Source of the DNA: Desulfatitalea alkaliphila
GTDB taxonomy: Bacteria > Desulfobacterota > Desulfobacteria > Desulfobacterales > Desulfosarcinaceae
Reading direction: 5' to 3'
Assembly: GCF_022968795.1 (NCBI RefSeq)
Contig: NZ_JALJRB010000009.1
Span: 1-64,000 of the forward strand
DNA: 64,000 bases
Under the pieces are notes generated by a model, which worked only from the letters and a program-made list of their open reading frames with translations, was not told the DNA's origin and searched no databases. A program made the position numbers and the translations under genes. Positions 17,942-25,790 of this stretch are shown piece by piece (the first letter of the stretch is position 1; each line of letters opens with the position of its first letter).

Positions 17942-19003
17942 CTATTCCATATATCCCATGGTGCGCATGTAGTCTTTCATCATGCCCACCAGTTCGGCTG
18001 CTTCGGGACTCTTTTGCGCCTCTTCCTCCCACAGGCCATAAGCCACTTCTTCGGCCTTTTTAAGATCCTCGCCGGTCAGGTGGTTAATGGTGACACCGGC
18101 TTTGGCCATCTGGCGCAAACCCCACTGCTCGCCGCTCCAGTTTTGGTGGGCCGTTATGTCCATACCGGCCCGCACCACCGCTTGCTCGAGGGCCACCTGC
18201 AGATCTTCGGGCAAAGCGTCCCAGGCCTTCTGGTTGACCAGGACAGTCAGGTGGTTGATGGGCATCAGGGAAGGGTAGAGATAATATTTGGCCACTTCAT
18301 GGAACTTCATGCTGTGCATCCCCATGGCACCGCCCCAGGTGATGCCGTCGATGGCGCCGGTTTGCAAAGCGGAATAGGCCTCTTCGCCCGGAATGAACAC
18401 CCCCTGGCCGCCCAAACGCTCGATCCAGGAAATCATCAGCCCGGAAGCACGCACCTTCTTGCCCTTGATGTCGCCGATGGAGTTGATGGGGCTTCGAAAC
18501 ATGAAGGCGGCCGGCCAGCAATCCACACCGCCGGCCAGATAGTGGACACCGTGCTTTGCATAAATCTTGCGGTAGACATCAATGGCACGCCAGCCGCCGA
18601 ACATGTTGGGCATGTCCTTGCCATACATGAAGTTGTACATTTCATAGGGCGTGCGAATGCCGAACGGCAGACCGTATTCGATGCTGGCCTCCGGAATGAC
18701 CCCTTTGAAGTAAATCGAAGGCATTCCGATCATTTCAACAATGCCGCTTTGCACGGCATCCAAGGCATCGGTGCTTTTGACCAGATCGCCGCCCCAGAAC
18801 ATCTGCACCTTGAGGCGCCCGTTGGTCATGGCGGGAAGGGTTTTCTCAAACATTTCTTTGTAATAGGCCATGCCCGGCTCGGCGGCGATCCGCATTTGCT
18901 GATATTTCCAGCGGAACACCTTTTCGGCGGCATGGGCGGGAGGGAAAACGAAAGCAAACACGACCAGGGTGATTACCGTCGCAGCAAGAATCCGCTTACA
19001 CAT
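17942..19003 (-). CDS. TRAP transporter substrate-binding protein (DctP-like)
   Basis: A 353-residue periplasmic binding protein. A cleavable signal peptide occupies residues 1-25, ending in PPAHA-AEK. The DctP fold is shown by KVRASGLMISWIERLGG near the middle, where the conserved Arg binds the ligand carboxylate, and by the LQTGAIDGITWGG segment. It is the first gene of the TRAP operon. The ligand is an organic acid that cannot be named from sequence; the closest-looking relatives are annotated for C4-dicarboxylates or keto acids. Confidence 0.9.
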   Translation of the reverse strand: MCKRILAATVITLVVFAFVFPPAHAAEKVFRWKYQQMRIAAEPGMAYYKEMFEKTLPAMTNGRLKVQMFWGGDLVKSTDALDAVQSGIVEMIGMPSIYFKGVIPEASIEYGLPFGIRTPYEMYNFMYGKDMPNMFGGWRAIDVYRKIYAKHGVHYLAGGVDCWPAAFMFRSPINSIGDIKGKKVRASGLMISWIERLGGQGVFIPGEEAYSALQTGAIDGITWGGAMGMHSMKFHEVAKYYLYPSLMPINHLTVLVNQKAWDALPEDLQVALEQAVVRAGMDITAHQNWSGEQWGLRQMAKAGVTINHLTGEDLKKAEEVAYGLWEEEAQKSPEAAELVGMMKDYMRTMGYME

Positions 19004-19554
19004 AGGGGCCTCCTTCTCTTGATTAAAGACGGCACAACACCACGTTATGCCGGGGGTCTGCAGGTATTGCGACGCACTGCCGAAAATTTGCTAACAACCA
19101 AAATGCCAAATTGCAAAACAGCCTGTGAATGAAAAGCGGGACGCCTGATACTCGAAACACGCCGCCGCTGTGGTGTCATGACGCTGTGAACGGACAAAAC
19201 GTGAACTACGGCAATGAGGCCGTTTAAGCTTGTGCAGGAGCTGCGTTCACATTAGGAAGGGGCTGATTTGTTTGTCAAGAAAAAAACGTATTCGGCATGA
19301 TCGAACAAGCTGTGCTTCCTCGAAGAGGCACCTACAAGGTCCCTTTTCATTATTTCGATGGGTTGTCGGAGATGGCGGAAAGGGGGTTGCGACACATTGC
19401 CCATGCTGTCGCCTTGCTTCGACAATAGGGATATACGGTACGCGTGTCTTTCGGCATTGAAAAATCAACGCATCCCATTGATAATGGATGTGTTGCACCA
19501 TTGTCGTCCACCACAACCCCGAACCCCATTCAAGCCAATGAAAGGGAGATGTCC
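19004..19554. other. Divergent intergenic region with no recognised gene
   Basis: About 550 bases between the leftward TRAP operon and the rightward superoxide-reductase-like gene. It must carry both promoters. Frames at 19230-19516 on both strands are short, lack ribosome sites and resemble nothing known. I see no repeat or RNA gene. Confidence 0.5.
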
Positions 19555-19968
19555 ATGGAAAAAAAGGAACACGCCCCTCAAGGTTTCAGCCGACGTGATT
19601 TCATGAAAACCGCCGCGGGCATGGTGGCGGCCGGCTTGGTGCTGCGCGCCAAGCCGGCAACGGCCAACAAGTCGGCGGTGCGCATCGTGGCCCCGGACAG
19701 CGCCGCCGCCGGCGAGGAGATCGTCATCGAGCTGCACGTGACCCACAGCGGTAACAGTTTCTTTCACTACACCAATTGGGTGGCCCTCGAAATCAATGGG
19801 GAGGAAGCGCAGCGCTGGGAATACAGCGGCCGCAACCGGCCTGAGGACGAAAATTTCACCGTCACCCTGCGCCACACCATGCGCGAAACCATCCATGTCA
19901 AGGCCGAGGCCAATTGCAATCTGCACGGCAGCGAAGGGCCCGCGGAGGCGACCGTGACGCTGTCCTAA
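19555..19968 (+). CDS. Tat-exported class II superoxide reductase-like (SORL) protein
   Basis: A 137-residue protein with a twin-arginine signal (FSRRDFMKTAAG followed by a hydrophobic run) and then one neelaredoxin-type domain. Candidate iron ligands are visible: THSGN and HYTNW supply His, and CNLHG near the end supplies the Cys and His found in the superoxide reductase centre. The first lysine-bearing loop of canonical enzymes is not obvious, so activity is not certain. The ATG at 19555 is preceded by GGGAG at 6 bases; an ATG at 19549 is less well placed. It likely meets superoxide in the periplasm. Confidence 0.75.
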   Translation: MEKKEHAPQGFSRRDFMKTAAGMVAAGLVLRAKPATANKSAVRIVAPDSAAAGEEIVIELHVTHSGNSFFHYTNWVALEINGEEAQRWEYSGRNRPEDENFTVTLRHTMRETIHVKAEANCNLHGSEGPAEATVTLS

Positions 19969-20067
19969 AAAGCTTGACGTCATCTCCTTTTCTCAATAGA
20001 CTGCGCTGATTTATGCGCCTTTTGGTTGGCGATGGACCCTCTATTGAAGGCACAGGAGAATAAAATC

Positions 20068-20391
20068 ATGGCGGACTATCAAATCAATGTTTTTTTGGAT
20101 GACGAAAAGCGGAAAGCGATCGAAGCGGCCGGCCTGGCCGACCGGATTGCCACTGTGGACGGCAAACCGGCGGTTCAGGTGCCCATGAGCGGCAAAGAGC
20201 AAAAAAAACTGGTCAAAGGGTTTCCCGATCTGGCTTTCGACGGCGACAACGGCTGCGTTTTGCCCGAGGAGGCGGAGGCCAAGCTGCTGGCCATCATCGG
20301 TGAGATGAAGACCCTGGATGTGATGAAATTCGCTATCATGAAGTTGTACAACCCGCTGGCCGGCAAGGCACCCCGGGCAGCCATGCGTTAA
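20068..20391 (+). CDS. Small conserved-looking protein of unknown function
   Basis: A 107-residue soluble protein starting MADYQINVFLDDE. It is rich in Lys, Ala and Glu with alternating strand-like and helix-like parts; I recognise no family. The ATG has an AGGAG ribosome site, which favours it over the earlier frame start at 20026. It follows the superoxide-reductase-like gene by 99 bases on the same strand. A strong hairpin follows it. Confidence 0.6.
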   Translation: MADYQINVFLDDEKRKAIEAAGLADRIATVDGKPAVQVPMSGKEQKKLVKGFPDLAFDGDNGCVLPEEAEAKLLAIIGEMKTLDVMKFAIMKLYNPLAGKAPRAAMR

Positions 20392-20471
20392 AACCGACGA
20401 CGGTGTTCATCGGCGTTGCGGATGGTCACCATCCGGCGCTGTCACCGCCATCAACAACGGCGCACATGCAC

Positions 20472-20497
20472 AGGGGCGTCCCCAACGGGGCGCCCCT
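20472..20497. terminator. Hairpin between convergent genes
   Basis: AGGGGCG-TCCCC-AAC-GGGG-CGCCCCT folds into a long GC stem with a three-base loop, followed by TTT. It lies between the rightward small gene and the leftward kinase gene and could stop transcription from both sides. Confidence 0.5.
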
Positions 20498-20523
20498 TTC
20501 GCGTTTCCGCCGCGGCGGGCCCC

Positions 20524-22869
20524 CTATTGCGCTGCTACCGTATCACTGGAAGCGGCATCCAAAACTTCACGCACCAGTCGGGCCAGGGTCTCCATGTTCA
20601 GGGGTTTGAGGGTGAAGGCACGAATCCCCATGGCCGCTGTTTGTTCGGCGGAAATGTTCTCACCGAAACCGGTACACAGGATGATCGGCAGATCGGTACG
20701 CCGGTCCAACATGCGCCGGGCCATGGCATCGCCGCGCAGCTCGGGCATCATCAGATCCGTGATCACCAGATCGAAAGCGCCGGGGTCTTTATTGAAAAGG
20801 GCCAGGGCATCCTTGCCGCTGTTGCAAGCGGTCACCTTGTACCCCAGCAGACCCAGCATATGTTTGAGCATATCGGTCTGGAACGGTTCGTCATCCACCA
20901 GCAGAATGCGCTCGTTGCCCGCCGGCAAGGCACCGGCGGCCTGTTTCATGGGAACGGGGGCATGGGGCAGAACGGGCACGTGGATGTCGAACCGGGCCCC
21001 CTTGCCGGGCGTACTATCCACAGTGACCGTGCCCCCCAAGCGGGTAACGATGCCGTGCACCACCGACAAGCCCATGCCGGTGCCTTCTCCCTTGGGTTTG
21101 GTGGTGAAAAAGGGCTCGAAAATACGGCCCATATGTTCGGGGGAGATGCCGTGGCCCGTGTCGGCCACCGACAGTCGCACATGGGGTCCCGGCTTGATGA
21201 TATCGGCATGGCGGCGGGCGAAGGCGGCATCCAGCACCACATCCTCCAGGGTCACGGTCAAGGTACCGCCGCTGTCGCGCATGGCATGGCCGGCATTGGC
21301 GCACAGGTTCATCATCACCTGGTGGATCTGCACCGGGTCGGCCATTACGGTAGCATCGCTGTGGATCCGCTTGTCCAAGGCAATGGTGGCCGGCAGGGTG
21401 GCCCGCACCAGTTGCAGCACCTCCTTGATGATGGGCCCCACTTGAACAGGCTGCGGTTCCGTGTCGCCTTTGCGGCTGAAGGTCAGGATCTGTTTGACCA
21501 GCACCACGGCCCGCTCGCCGGCCTCCAGCACCCGTTTCAGGTAGGGTTGGACCGGGGCCTCGGCGGGCAGGTCGGTCCGGGCGATCTGGGTGTAGCCGAT
21601 CACCGATGCGAGGATGTTGTTGAAGTCGTGGGCAATGCCGCCGGCCAAGGTGCCCAGGGCCTCCATCTTTTGCGCTTGCTGCAACTGCCGCTCCAGTTGC
21701 CGCTGCCGCTGTTCCGTTTCCGTGTGTTCGGTGATATCGATGGCCACCGCGCCTAATGCGGTCAACGCCGATTCCTGAAAAATGGGAAAGCGGGTCACCA
21801 GCAGATGGCGCGGTTGACGGCCGGGAGGGGTGACCGTTTCCACGCCATTGACCGCTTGACGGCTTTGTCGCACCGCTTGGTCGCCGGCGCGCAATTGAGA
21901 CGCGGTGGCGGCACCCCACACTTGCCCGTCGTCCATGCCGACGGCCGCGCCGTTGGCCATGCCGACGAATCGGGAAAAGGCATGGTTGACGAAAACATAG
22001 CGACCCTCCAGGTCTTTGATGACAGCCAGGCCCGGCAGATGGTGCATGAAGGCGTCGAAAAGCGCCTTGCTCTCCTCCAGGGCCTGTTCCATTTTCTTGC
22101 GCTCGGTGATGTCCAGCATCACCCCCACCAGCCCGGCCACCTTGCCGGCTTCCTCGCGGAAGGTGGCCTTGAACAGCATGTAATCCCGCAATTGCCCGTC
22201 GGCGCAGATCAGTTGCTCTTCATGCACTTGAATGCCCGGCGTCCGGATCAGCGCCAGGTCCTGGCGGTGGTAGTGTTCGGCCATGTCGCTGAAAGTGATG
22301 CCGGGCAGATCCACCAGGCGCCGGCCCATGATCTGCTCTTTGGACAGCCCCACGGTGTGGCAGTAGGCCGCATTGCACCCCATGAAGATCCCCTGGTCAT
22401 CCTTGTAGAAAACCGGGTTGGGAATGGTTTCGAGCAGTTGTCGAAAAAGCGCCTCGCTGTCGCGCAAGGCCGCTTCCACAGCCCGGTGTTGACCGATCTC
22501 CAACTCCAAGGCCTCATTGGCCAAGCGCAGATCCCGGGTGCGCATGGCCACCCGTTGCTCCAGATCATCGTGGGCGCGTTGCAGGGCGAGATCCACCTCC
22601 TGGTGGGCCAAAATGGCCCGGCCGGCCCGGTAGAGGGCCGCCGCGACCACGCCCATCAGTGTCAGCGCCGCCAGCAACAACAGGGCATTGCCCAGGTGGT
22701 GGGCCGGCGCCAGGTAGGTCCAACTGAACAGCGGCAGAAAAATCGCCAGCAGGCCACAGGCGATCAATATGCGGCGCAAAAAGGAAACTTGCAGCACACA
22801 ACGGGCGACGGTCGCCATGGAGGGGACCGGTGCGGCCGATTTGCCGGGACTTTGGGGTGAAGTTGCCAT
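20524..22869 (-). CDS. PAS-domain hybrid histidine kinase with C-terminal receiver
   Basis: A 781-residue sensor kinase. Two membrane segments lie at about 30-50 and 60-80, then a coiled-coil linker, PAS domain 1 (about 130-255), PAS domain 2 (265-385), a HisKA domain with phospho-acceptor His414 in GGIAHDFNN, an ATPase domain with GTGMGLSVVHG, and a receiver domain at about 655-775 (LLVDDEPFQ, ITDLMMPE). No separate periplasmic sensor is present, so the signal is probably cytoplasmic or membrane-derived. The ATG at 22869 has GGGAG upstream. It is the last gene after metF and the receiver protein on the same strand. Confidence 0.88.
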   Translation of the reverse strand: MATSPQSPGKSAAPVPSMATVARCVLQVSFLRRILIACGLLAIFLPLFSWTYLAPAHHLGNALLLLAALTLMGVVAAALYRAGRAILAHQEVDLALQRAHDDLEQRVAMRTRDLRLANEALELEIGQHRAVEAALRDSEALFRQLLETIPNPVFYKDDQGIFMGCNAAYCHTVGLSKEQIMGRRLVDLPGITFSDMAEHYHRQDLALIRTPGIQVHEEQLICADGQLRDYMLFKATFREEAGKVAGLVGVMLDITERKKMEQALEESKALFDAFMHHLPGLAVIKDLEGRYVFVNHAFSRFVGMANGAAVGMDDGQVWGAATASQLRAGDQAVRQSRQAVNGVETVTPPGRQPRHLLVTRFPIFQESALTALGAVAIDITEHTETEQRQRQLERQLQQAQKMEALGTLAGGIAHDFNNILASVIGYTQIARTDLPAEAPVQPYLKRVLEAGERAVVLVKQILTFSRKGDTEPQPVQVGPIIKEVLQLVRATLPATIALDKRIHSDATVMADPVQIHQVMMNLCANAGHAMRDSGGTLTVTLEDVVLDAAFARRHADIIKPGPHVRLSVADTGHGISPEHMGRIFEPFFTTKPKGEGTGMGLSVVHGIVTRLGGTVTVDSTPGKGARFDIHVPVLPHAPVPMKQAAGALPAGNERILLVDDEPFQTDMLKHMLGLLGYKVTACNSGKDALALFNKDPGAFDLVITDLMMPELRGDAMARRMLDRRTDLPIILCTGFGENISAEQTAAMGIRAFTLKPLNMETLARLVREVLDAASSDTVAAQ

Positions 22870-23042
22870 GAAACGACTCCCGCTTGTTGAAGGTGTCCAC
22901 TGTGGCAAGTATTCACCATGGCGGCCGCAAATTCAAGGGCAGGGGCTTTGGGGCACTGGCCGGTCGCATGTAGAAATCAACCGGATTGTTTGTGTATCTG
23001 GAGTGAACGCTGTCCGCTTTGCCGGAAAAGAAGGGAGGGTGC

Positions 23043-23444
23043 TCAAGCCGGGGGCTGACGATCAAGCAGGTTGCGCACGCTGCGGGTGATCTGCTCGGCG
23101 GAAGCCGGTTTGGGCAGGTAGTCGTCGGCATCGGTATGGACGCGCTGGTGGTGGGAAAAGCGGGTGGCCAGCTGCGGTGCCGGCTCGGCCGTCAAGATGA
23201 TGATGGGAATGTGGCCGAAGCGCTGGTCGGCCTTGAGGGTTTTGCACACCGTATAGCCGTCGGTTTCCGGCATAATCACATCGAGCAAGATGGCGTCTGG
23301 GGGTTGATCGCACACCTTTTGCAAGCATTCGCGACCGTCATAGGCCACATCCACCTCATACCCGGCCTTTTCCAGAATCCGGCGCACCAGGGCGCAATGA
23401 TCCGGCTCGTCGTCCACCACCAAGATGCGTTTTTTGGGGCTCAT
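23043..23444 (-). CDS. Single-domain response regulator
   Basis: A 133-residue protein that is a complete receiver domain and nothing more: acidic pair in VVDDEPD, phosphorylatable Asp in ILLDVIMPE, Thr in IIILTAE and Lys in YLPKPAS. It has no DNA-binding output, so it must act through protein contact or as a phosphate shuttle. It sits between metF and the hybrid kinase on the same strand and could belong to a phosphorelay with that kinase. A longer frame upstream overlaps a hairpin and is not credible. Confidence 0.85.
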   Translation of the reverse strand: MSPKKRILVVDDEPDHCALVRRILEKAGYEVDVAYDGRECLQKVCDQPPDAILLDVIMPETDGYTVCKTLKADQRFGHIPIIILTAEPAPQLATRFSHHQRVHTDADDYLPKPASAEQITRSVRNLLDRQPPA

Positions 23445-23482
23445 GGGCACTTGTTCCCGCCGGGTGAAAAGGGTGTTCGACT

Positions 23483-23510
23483 CCGGCCGCGCCGCGCAGG
23501 GCGCGGCCGG
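23483..23510 (-). terminator. GC hairpin after metF
   Basis: CCGGCCGCGCC and GGCGCGGCCGG form an 11-base-pair stem with a six-base loop, 41 bases beyond the metF stop on the leftward strand, with CCCTTTTC some bases later. It is probably a terminator or attenuator separating metF from the signalling genes. Confidence 0.5.
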
Positions 23511-23551
23511 ATCGGCAATGATGCCTGTCGCTTCAGGTCGGCAGCAAAGGG

Positions 23552-24499
23552 TTACGCGGGGTCCATCACCGGCCGCGGCAACACACCGGCCCGCTCGGCG
23601 ATTTCGGGCACTTTGTGCTCCCACTCGATGGCCATCAGATGGACGCCGGCCACGCCCGCCATCTGTTTGAACTCTTCGATCTGTTCAATGGCGAACTTGA
23701 TGCCCTCTTCGGCCATCTTGCCTTTGCCGGCGCCTTCCAACCGCTTGATCAGCTCTGCGGGCACATCCATGCCGGGCACGAATTTGGCCATGTACTTGGC
23801 CATACCCGCGCTTTTCATGGGGGTGACGCCGGCAAGGATGTAGGCCCGCTCGGTCAGGCCCATGTCCACGGCGCGTTTCATGAACTCACGGAAGCGGGGC
23901 ATGTTGTAGATGCACTGGGTCTGGATGAAATCGGCCCCGGCATCGATCTTGTTGGCCAGACGGTAGACGCGAAACTCGGTGGGGTCGGCGAAGGGGTTGG
24001 CCGCGGCGCCGATAAAGAGTTTCGGCGGCCCGTCGATCTCCTCGTCGTTGAGAAACTTGCCTTCATCCCGCATCTTCTTGGCCAGGGCGATCAATTGCAT
24101 GCTGTCCAGGTCGTAGACGTTCTTGGCTTCCGGATGGTTGCCGAACTTCTGGTGGTCGCCGGACAGGCAGAGCATATTACGGATGCCCAGGGCGTGAATG
24201 CCCAGGATGTCGCTCTGCATGGCGATGCGGTTGCGGTCGCGGCACACCATCTGAAAATTGGGTTCCAGGCCGGCCTGCACCATCAAGGCACTGGCGGCTT
24301 TGCTGGACATGCGCACCACGGCGGTCTGGTTGTCGGTCACGTTAATGGCGTCCACCACGCCTTTCAGGGGCGCCATCTTCTCGTTGAGATGCTCTACGTT
24401 GGCCCCCTTGGGCGGTCCGCACTCACCGGTGAAGGCGAAATGACCCGCTTTGAGGACCCGTTCCAGGTTGCTTCCGGATTTGTAACCGTTGTCGCTCAT
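23552..24499 (-). CDS. metF: Methylenetetrahydrofolate reductase, MetF
   Basis: A 315-residue TIM-barrel flavoprotein that reduces methylene-tetrahydrofolate to methyl-tetrahydrofolate. The FAD and folate region includes FTGECGPPKG near the N-terminus (catalytic Glu), VTDNQTAVVRMS, and NMLCLSGDH. GADFIQTQCIYN and YILAGVTPMKSAGMAKYM are typical of the family. Its start overlaps the metV stop by four bases (ATGA), so the two subunits are made together. In the acetogen-type system MetF needs MetV, and electrons come from HdrA/MvhD-type partners, both encoded upstream here. Confidence 0.93.
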   Translation of the reverse strand: MSDNGYKSGSNLERVLKAGHFAFTGECGPPKGANVEHLNEKMAPLKGVVDAINVTDNQTAVVRMSSKAASALMVQAGLEPNFQMVCRDRNRIAMQSDILGIHALGIRNMLCLSGDHQKFGNHPEAKNVYDLDSMQLIALAKKMRDEGKFLNDEEIDGPPKLFIGAAANPFADPTEFRVYRLANKIDAGADFIQTQCIYNMPRFREFMKRAVDMGLTERAYILAGVTPMKSAGMAKYMAKFVPGMDVPAELIKRLEGAGKGKMAEEGIKFAIEQIEEFKQMAGVAGVHLMAIEWEHKVPEIAERAGVLPRPVMDPA

Positions 24500-25164
24500 T
24501 GCACCAGCTCCTCCCTTATACTCTTACGGGGTCCGCCGTCCCGGGCCGTGCGCCAATCCTTGGCGGCCCAATAGCGGCGCAGGTCCTCCAGCCGTCCCTG
24601 TTCCGTTTTCTTGCGCACGATCAGATCCCAGACACAGACCACGTCCTTGGCGATTTCGCACTTTCCCGCGGCGCTTCCGCCGCAGGGTCCGTGCTGCAGG
24701 CTTTTGGAACAGCGGGAGATGGGGCACATGCCGTCGAAGAAGTGGATAATGCAGGTGCCGCAACCGGCGCAGCGCTCTTCCCAGACGCCATGGCGCACGG
24801 CGCCGCCCATGAAGGTGGTGTTGACGGTGGGAAAAAAGCGCTGTTCGGGATAGGCCTCGGAGAGAAACTGGGGCCCGACGCCGCAGGCCATGGAGAGAAC
24901 GGCGTCATACTGGTCATACACGTCGCGCAGTTGCTCTATATACTCCGGGTCGCACTGCCGCTCCAGCATCCGCTCTTCGATTTTGATGGGGCGACCCTCT
25001 TTTTTGCGGGCGATGCGCAAGGTGGAGGCCAGAATCTGCACCTCCTTGAGGCCGCCGACGTTGCAGACGGTCACACACCCCTTACAGCCGACCAACATAA
25101 TGTTGTCGTACGGCTTTATCATCTCCTGGATCTCTTCCAGGGGTTTTCGGTCAGCAATAATCAT
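24496..25164 (-). CDS. metV: Methylenetetrahydrofolate reductase partner, MetV
   Basis: A 222-residue protein of the MetV/MTHFR C-terminal zinc and Fe-S family. It has many cysteines: GCKGCVTVCNVGG near residue 27, CGTCIIHFFDGMCPISRCSK near residue 140, and HGPCGG close by. These bind Zn2+ and iron-sulfur clusters and wire MetF to its electron donor. The ATG at 25164 has GAGGTG upstream. It lies 75 bases after mvhD and overlaps metF, so it belongs to the same operon. Confidence 0.9.
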   Translation of the reverse strand: MIIADRKPLEEIQEMIKPYDNIMLVGCKGCVTVCNVGGLKEVQILASTLRIARKKEGRPIKIEERMLERQCDPEYIEQLRDVYDQYDAVLSMACGVGPQFLSEAYPEQRFFPTVNTTFMGGAVRHGVWEERCAGCGTCIIHFFDGMCPISRCSKSLQHGPCGGSAAGKCEIAKDVVCVWDLIVRKKTEQGRLEDLRRYWAAKDWRTARDGGPRKSIREELVQ

Positions 25165-25238
25165 GATTCACCTCGTTGCATGGTGTGCCGGCAGCAGTGC
25201 CGGACACACGGAAATGGGGTCCCAAGGGGCGCGCATCT

Positions 25239-25682
25239 TCAAGCCGGCGTCTCCTCGGTCGCTGTTACGCAGGGATTGAGCGGGCTGGGGCCCAGTTCCT
25301 TGGCCCGTTCGGTCATTTCGGTGGCGATCTCCGCGAACCGCGGTCCCTGGGCCGAAGACAGATTGTACATTTCCACCCGTTCACTCTTCATACCGATGGC
25401 TTTCAGGGTGCGCTTCACATATTCGACTTTGCGGCGGGTTTTGATATTTCCTTCCAGGAAATGGCATTCACCCTCCAGTCACCCGGCCACATAGACGGCG
25501 TCGGCACCGTCTTCTATGGCCCGCAACAGGTGCAGTATGTCCACGCGACCGGTGCAGGGCACCTGGATCACCTTGACGTTGGGCGGATAGTTCAGCCGCA
25601 TGGAACCGGCCAGATCGCCCGCCGCGTATGCGCAGTACTTGCAGCAAAAGGCGACGATTTGGGGTTCGTAGGTTGCTGTCAT
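25239..25682 (-). CDS. mvhD: MvhD-type electron-transfer subunit with selenocysteine (UGA at residue 68)
   Basis: A 147-residue [2Fe-2S] protein of the MvhD/hydrogenase delta-subunit family, which links HdrA to a partner oxidoreductase. Conventional reading stops after VYVAG at a TGA (25479-25481). Reading through gives U-LEGECHFLEGN, exactly where homologues have GCxxGxCH, and continues for 79 family-like residues (RRKVEYVKRTLKAIGM, RVEMYNLSSAQG, AKELGPSPLNP) to a TGA at 25239-25241. Other ligands are CCKYCAYAAGD and VPCTGR. Selenocysteine at this type of site is known for VhuD of methanogens. The ATG has GGAAGAGG upstream. Confidence 0.88.
25446..25481 (-). promoter_or_regulatory. UGA codon and bacterial SECIS-like hairpin in mvhD
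   Basis: Directly behind the in-frame TGA, after 16 bases, ATTTCC (25462-25457) pairs with GGAAAT (25451-25446) around the loop TGGAA. The loop begins 22 bases after TGA and has G in its second position. Six pairs, a small G-bearing loop and this distance fit the bacterial SECIS pattern recognised by SelB. Confidence 0.75.
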
Positions 25683-25790
25683 GGCCTCTTCCTTTCTTGG
25701 ATGGTGAAGTGTTTTTTGCTTTGGATAATTGTTTCGATCCCCCGCCCCGCGGTTGTCTTCTTCGGCAGGCGCAGGGGATCGTTCTGGCGC

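Noticed and set aside
19230-19516. Short frames in the TRAP-SORL spacer
   Set aside because: Both strands can be read for 75-90 codons, but no ribosome site, motif or consistent codon pattern is seen.
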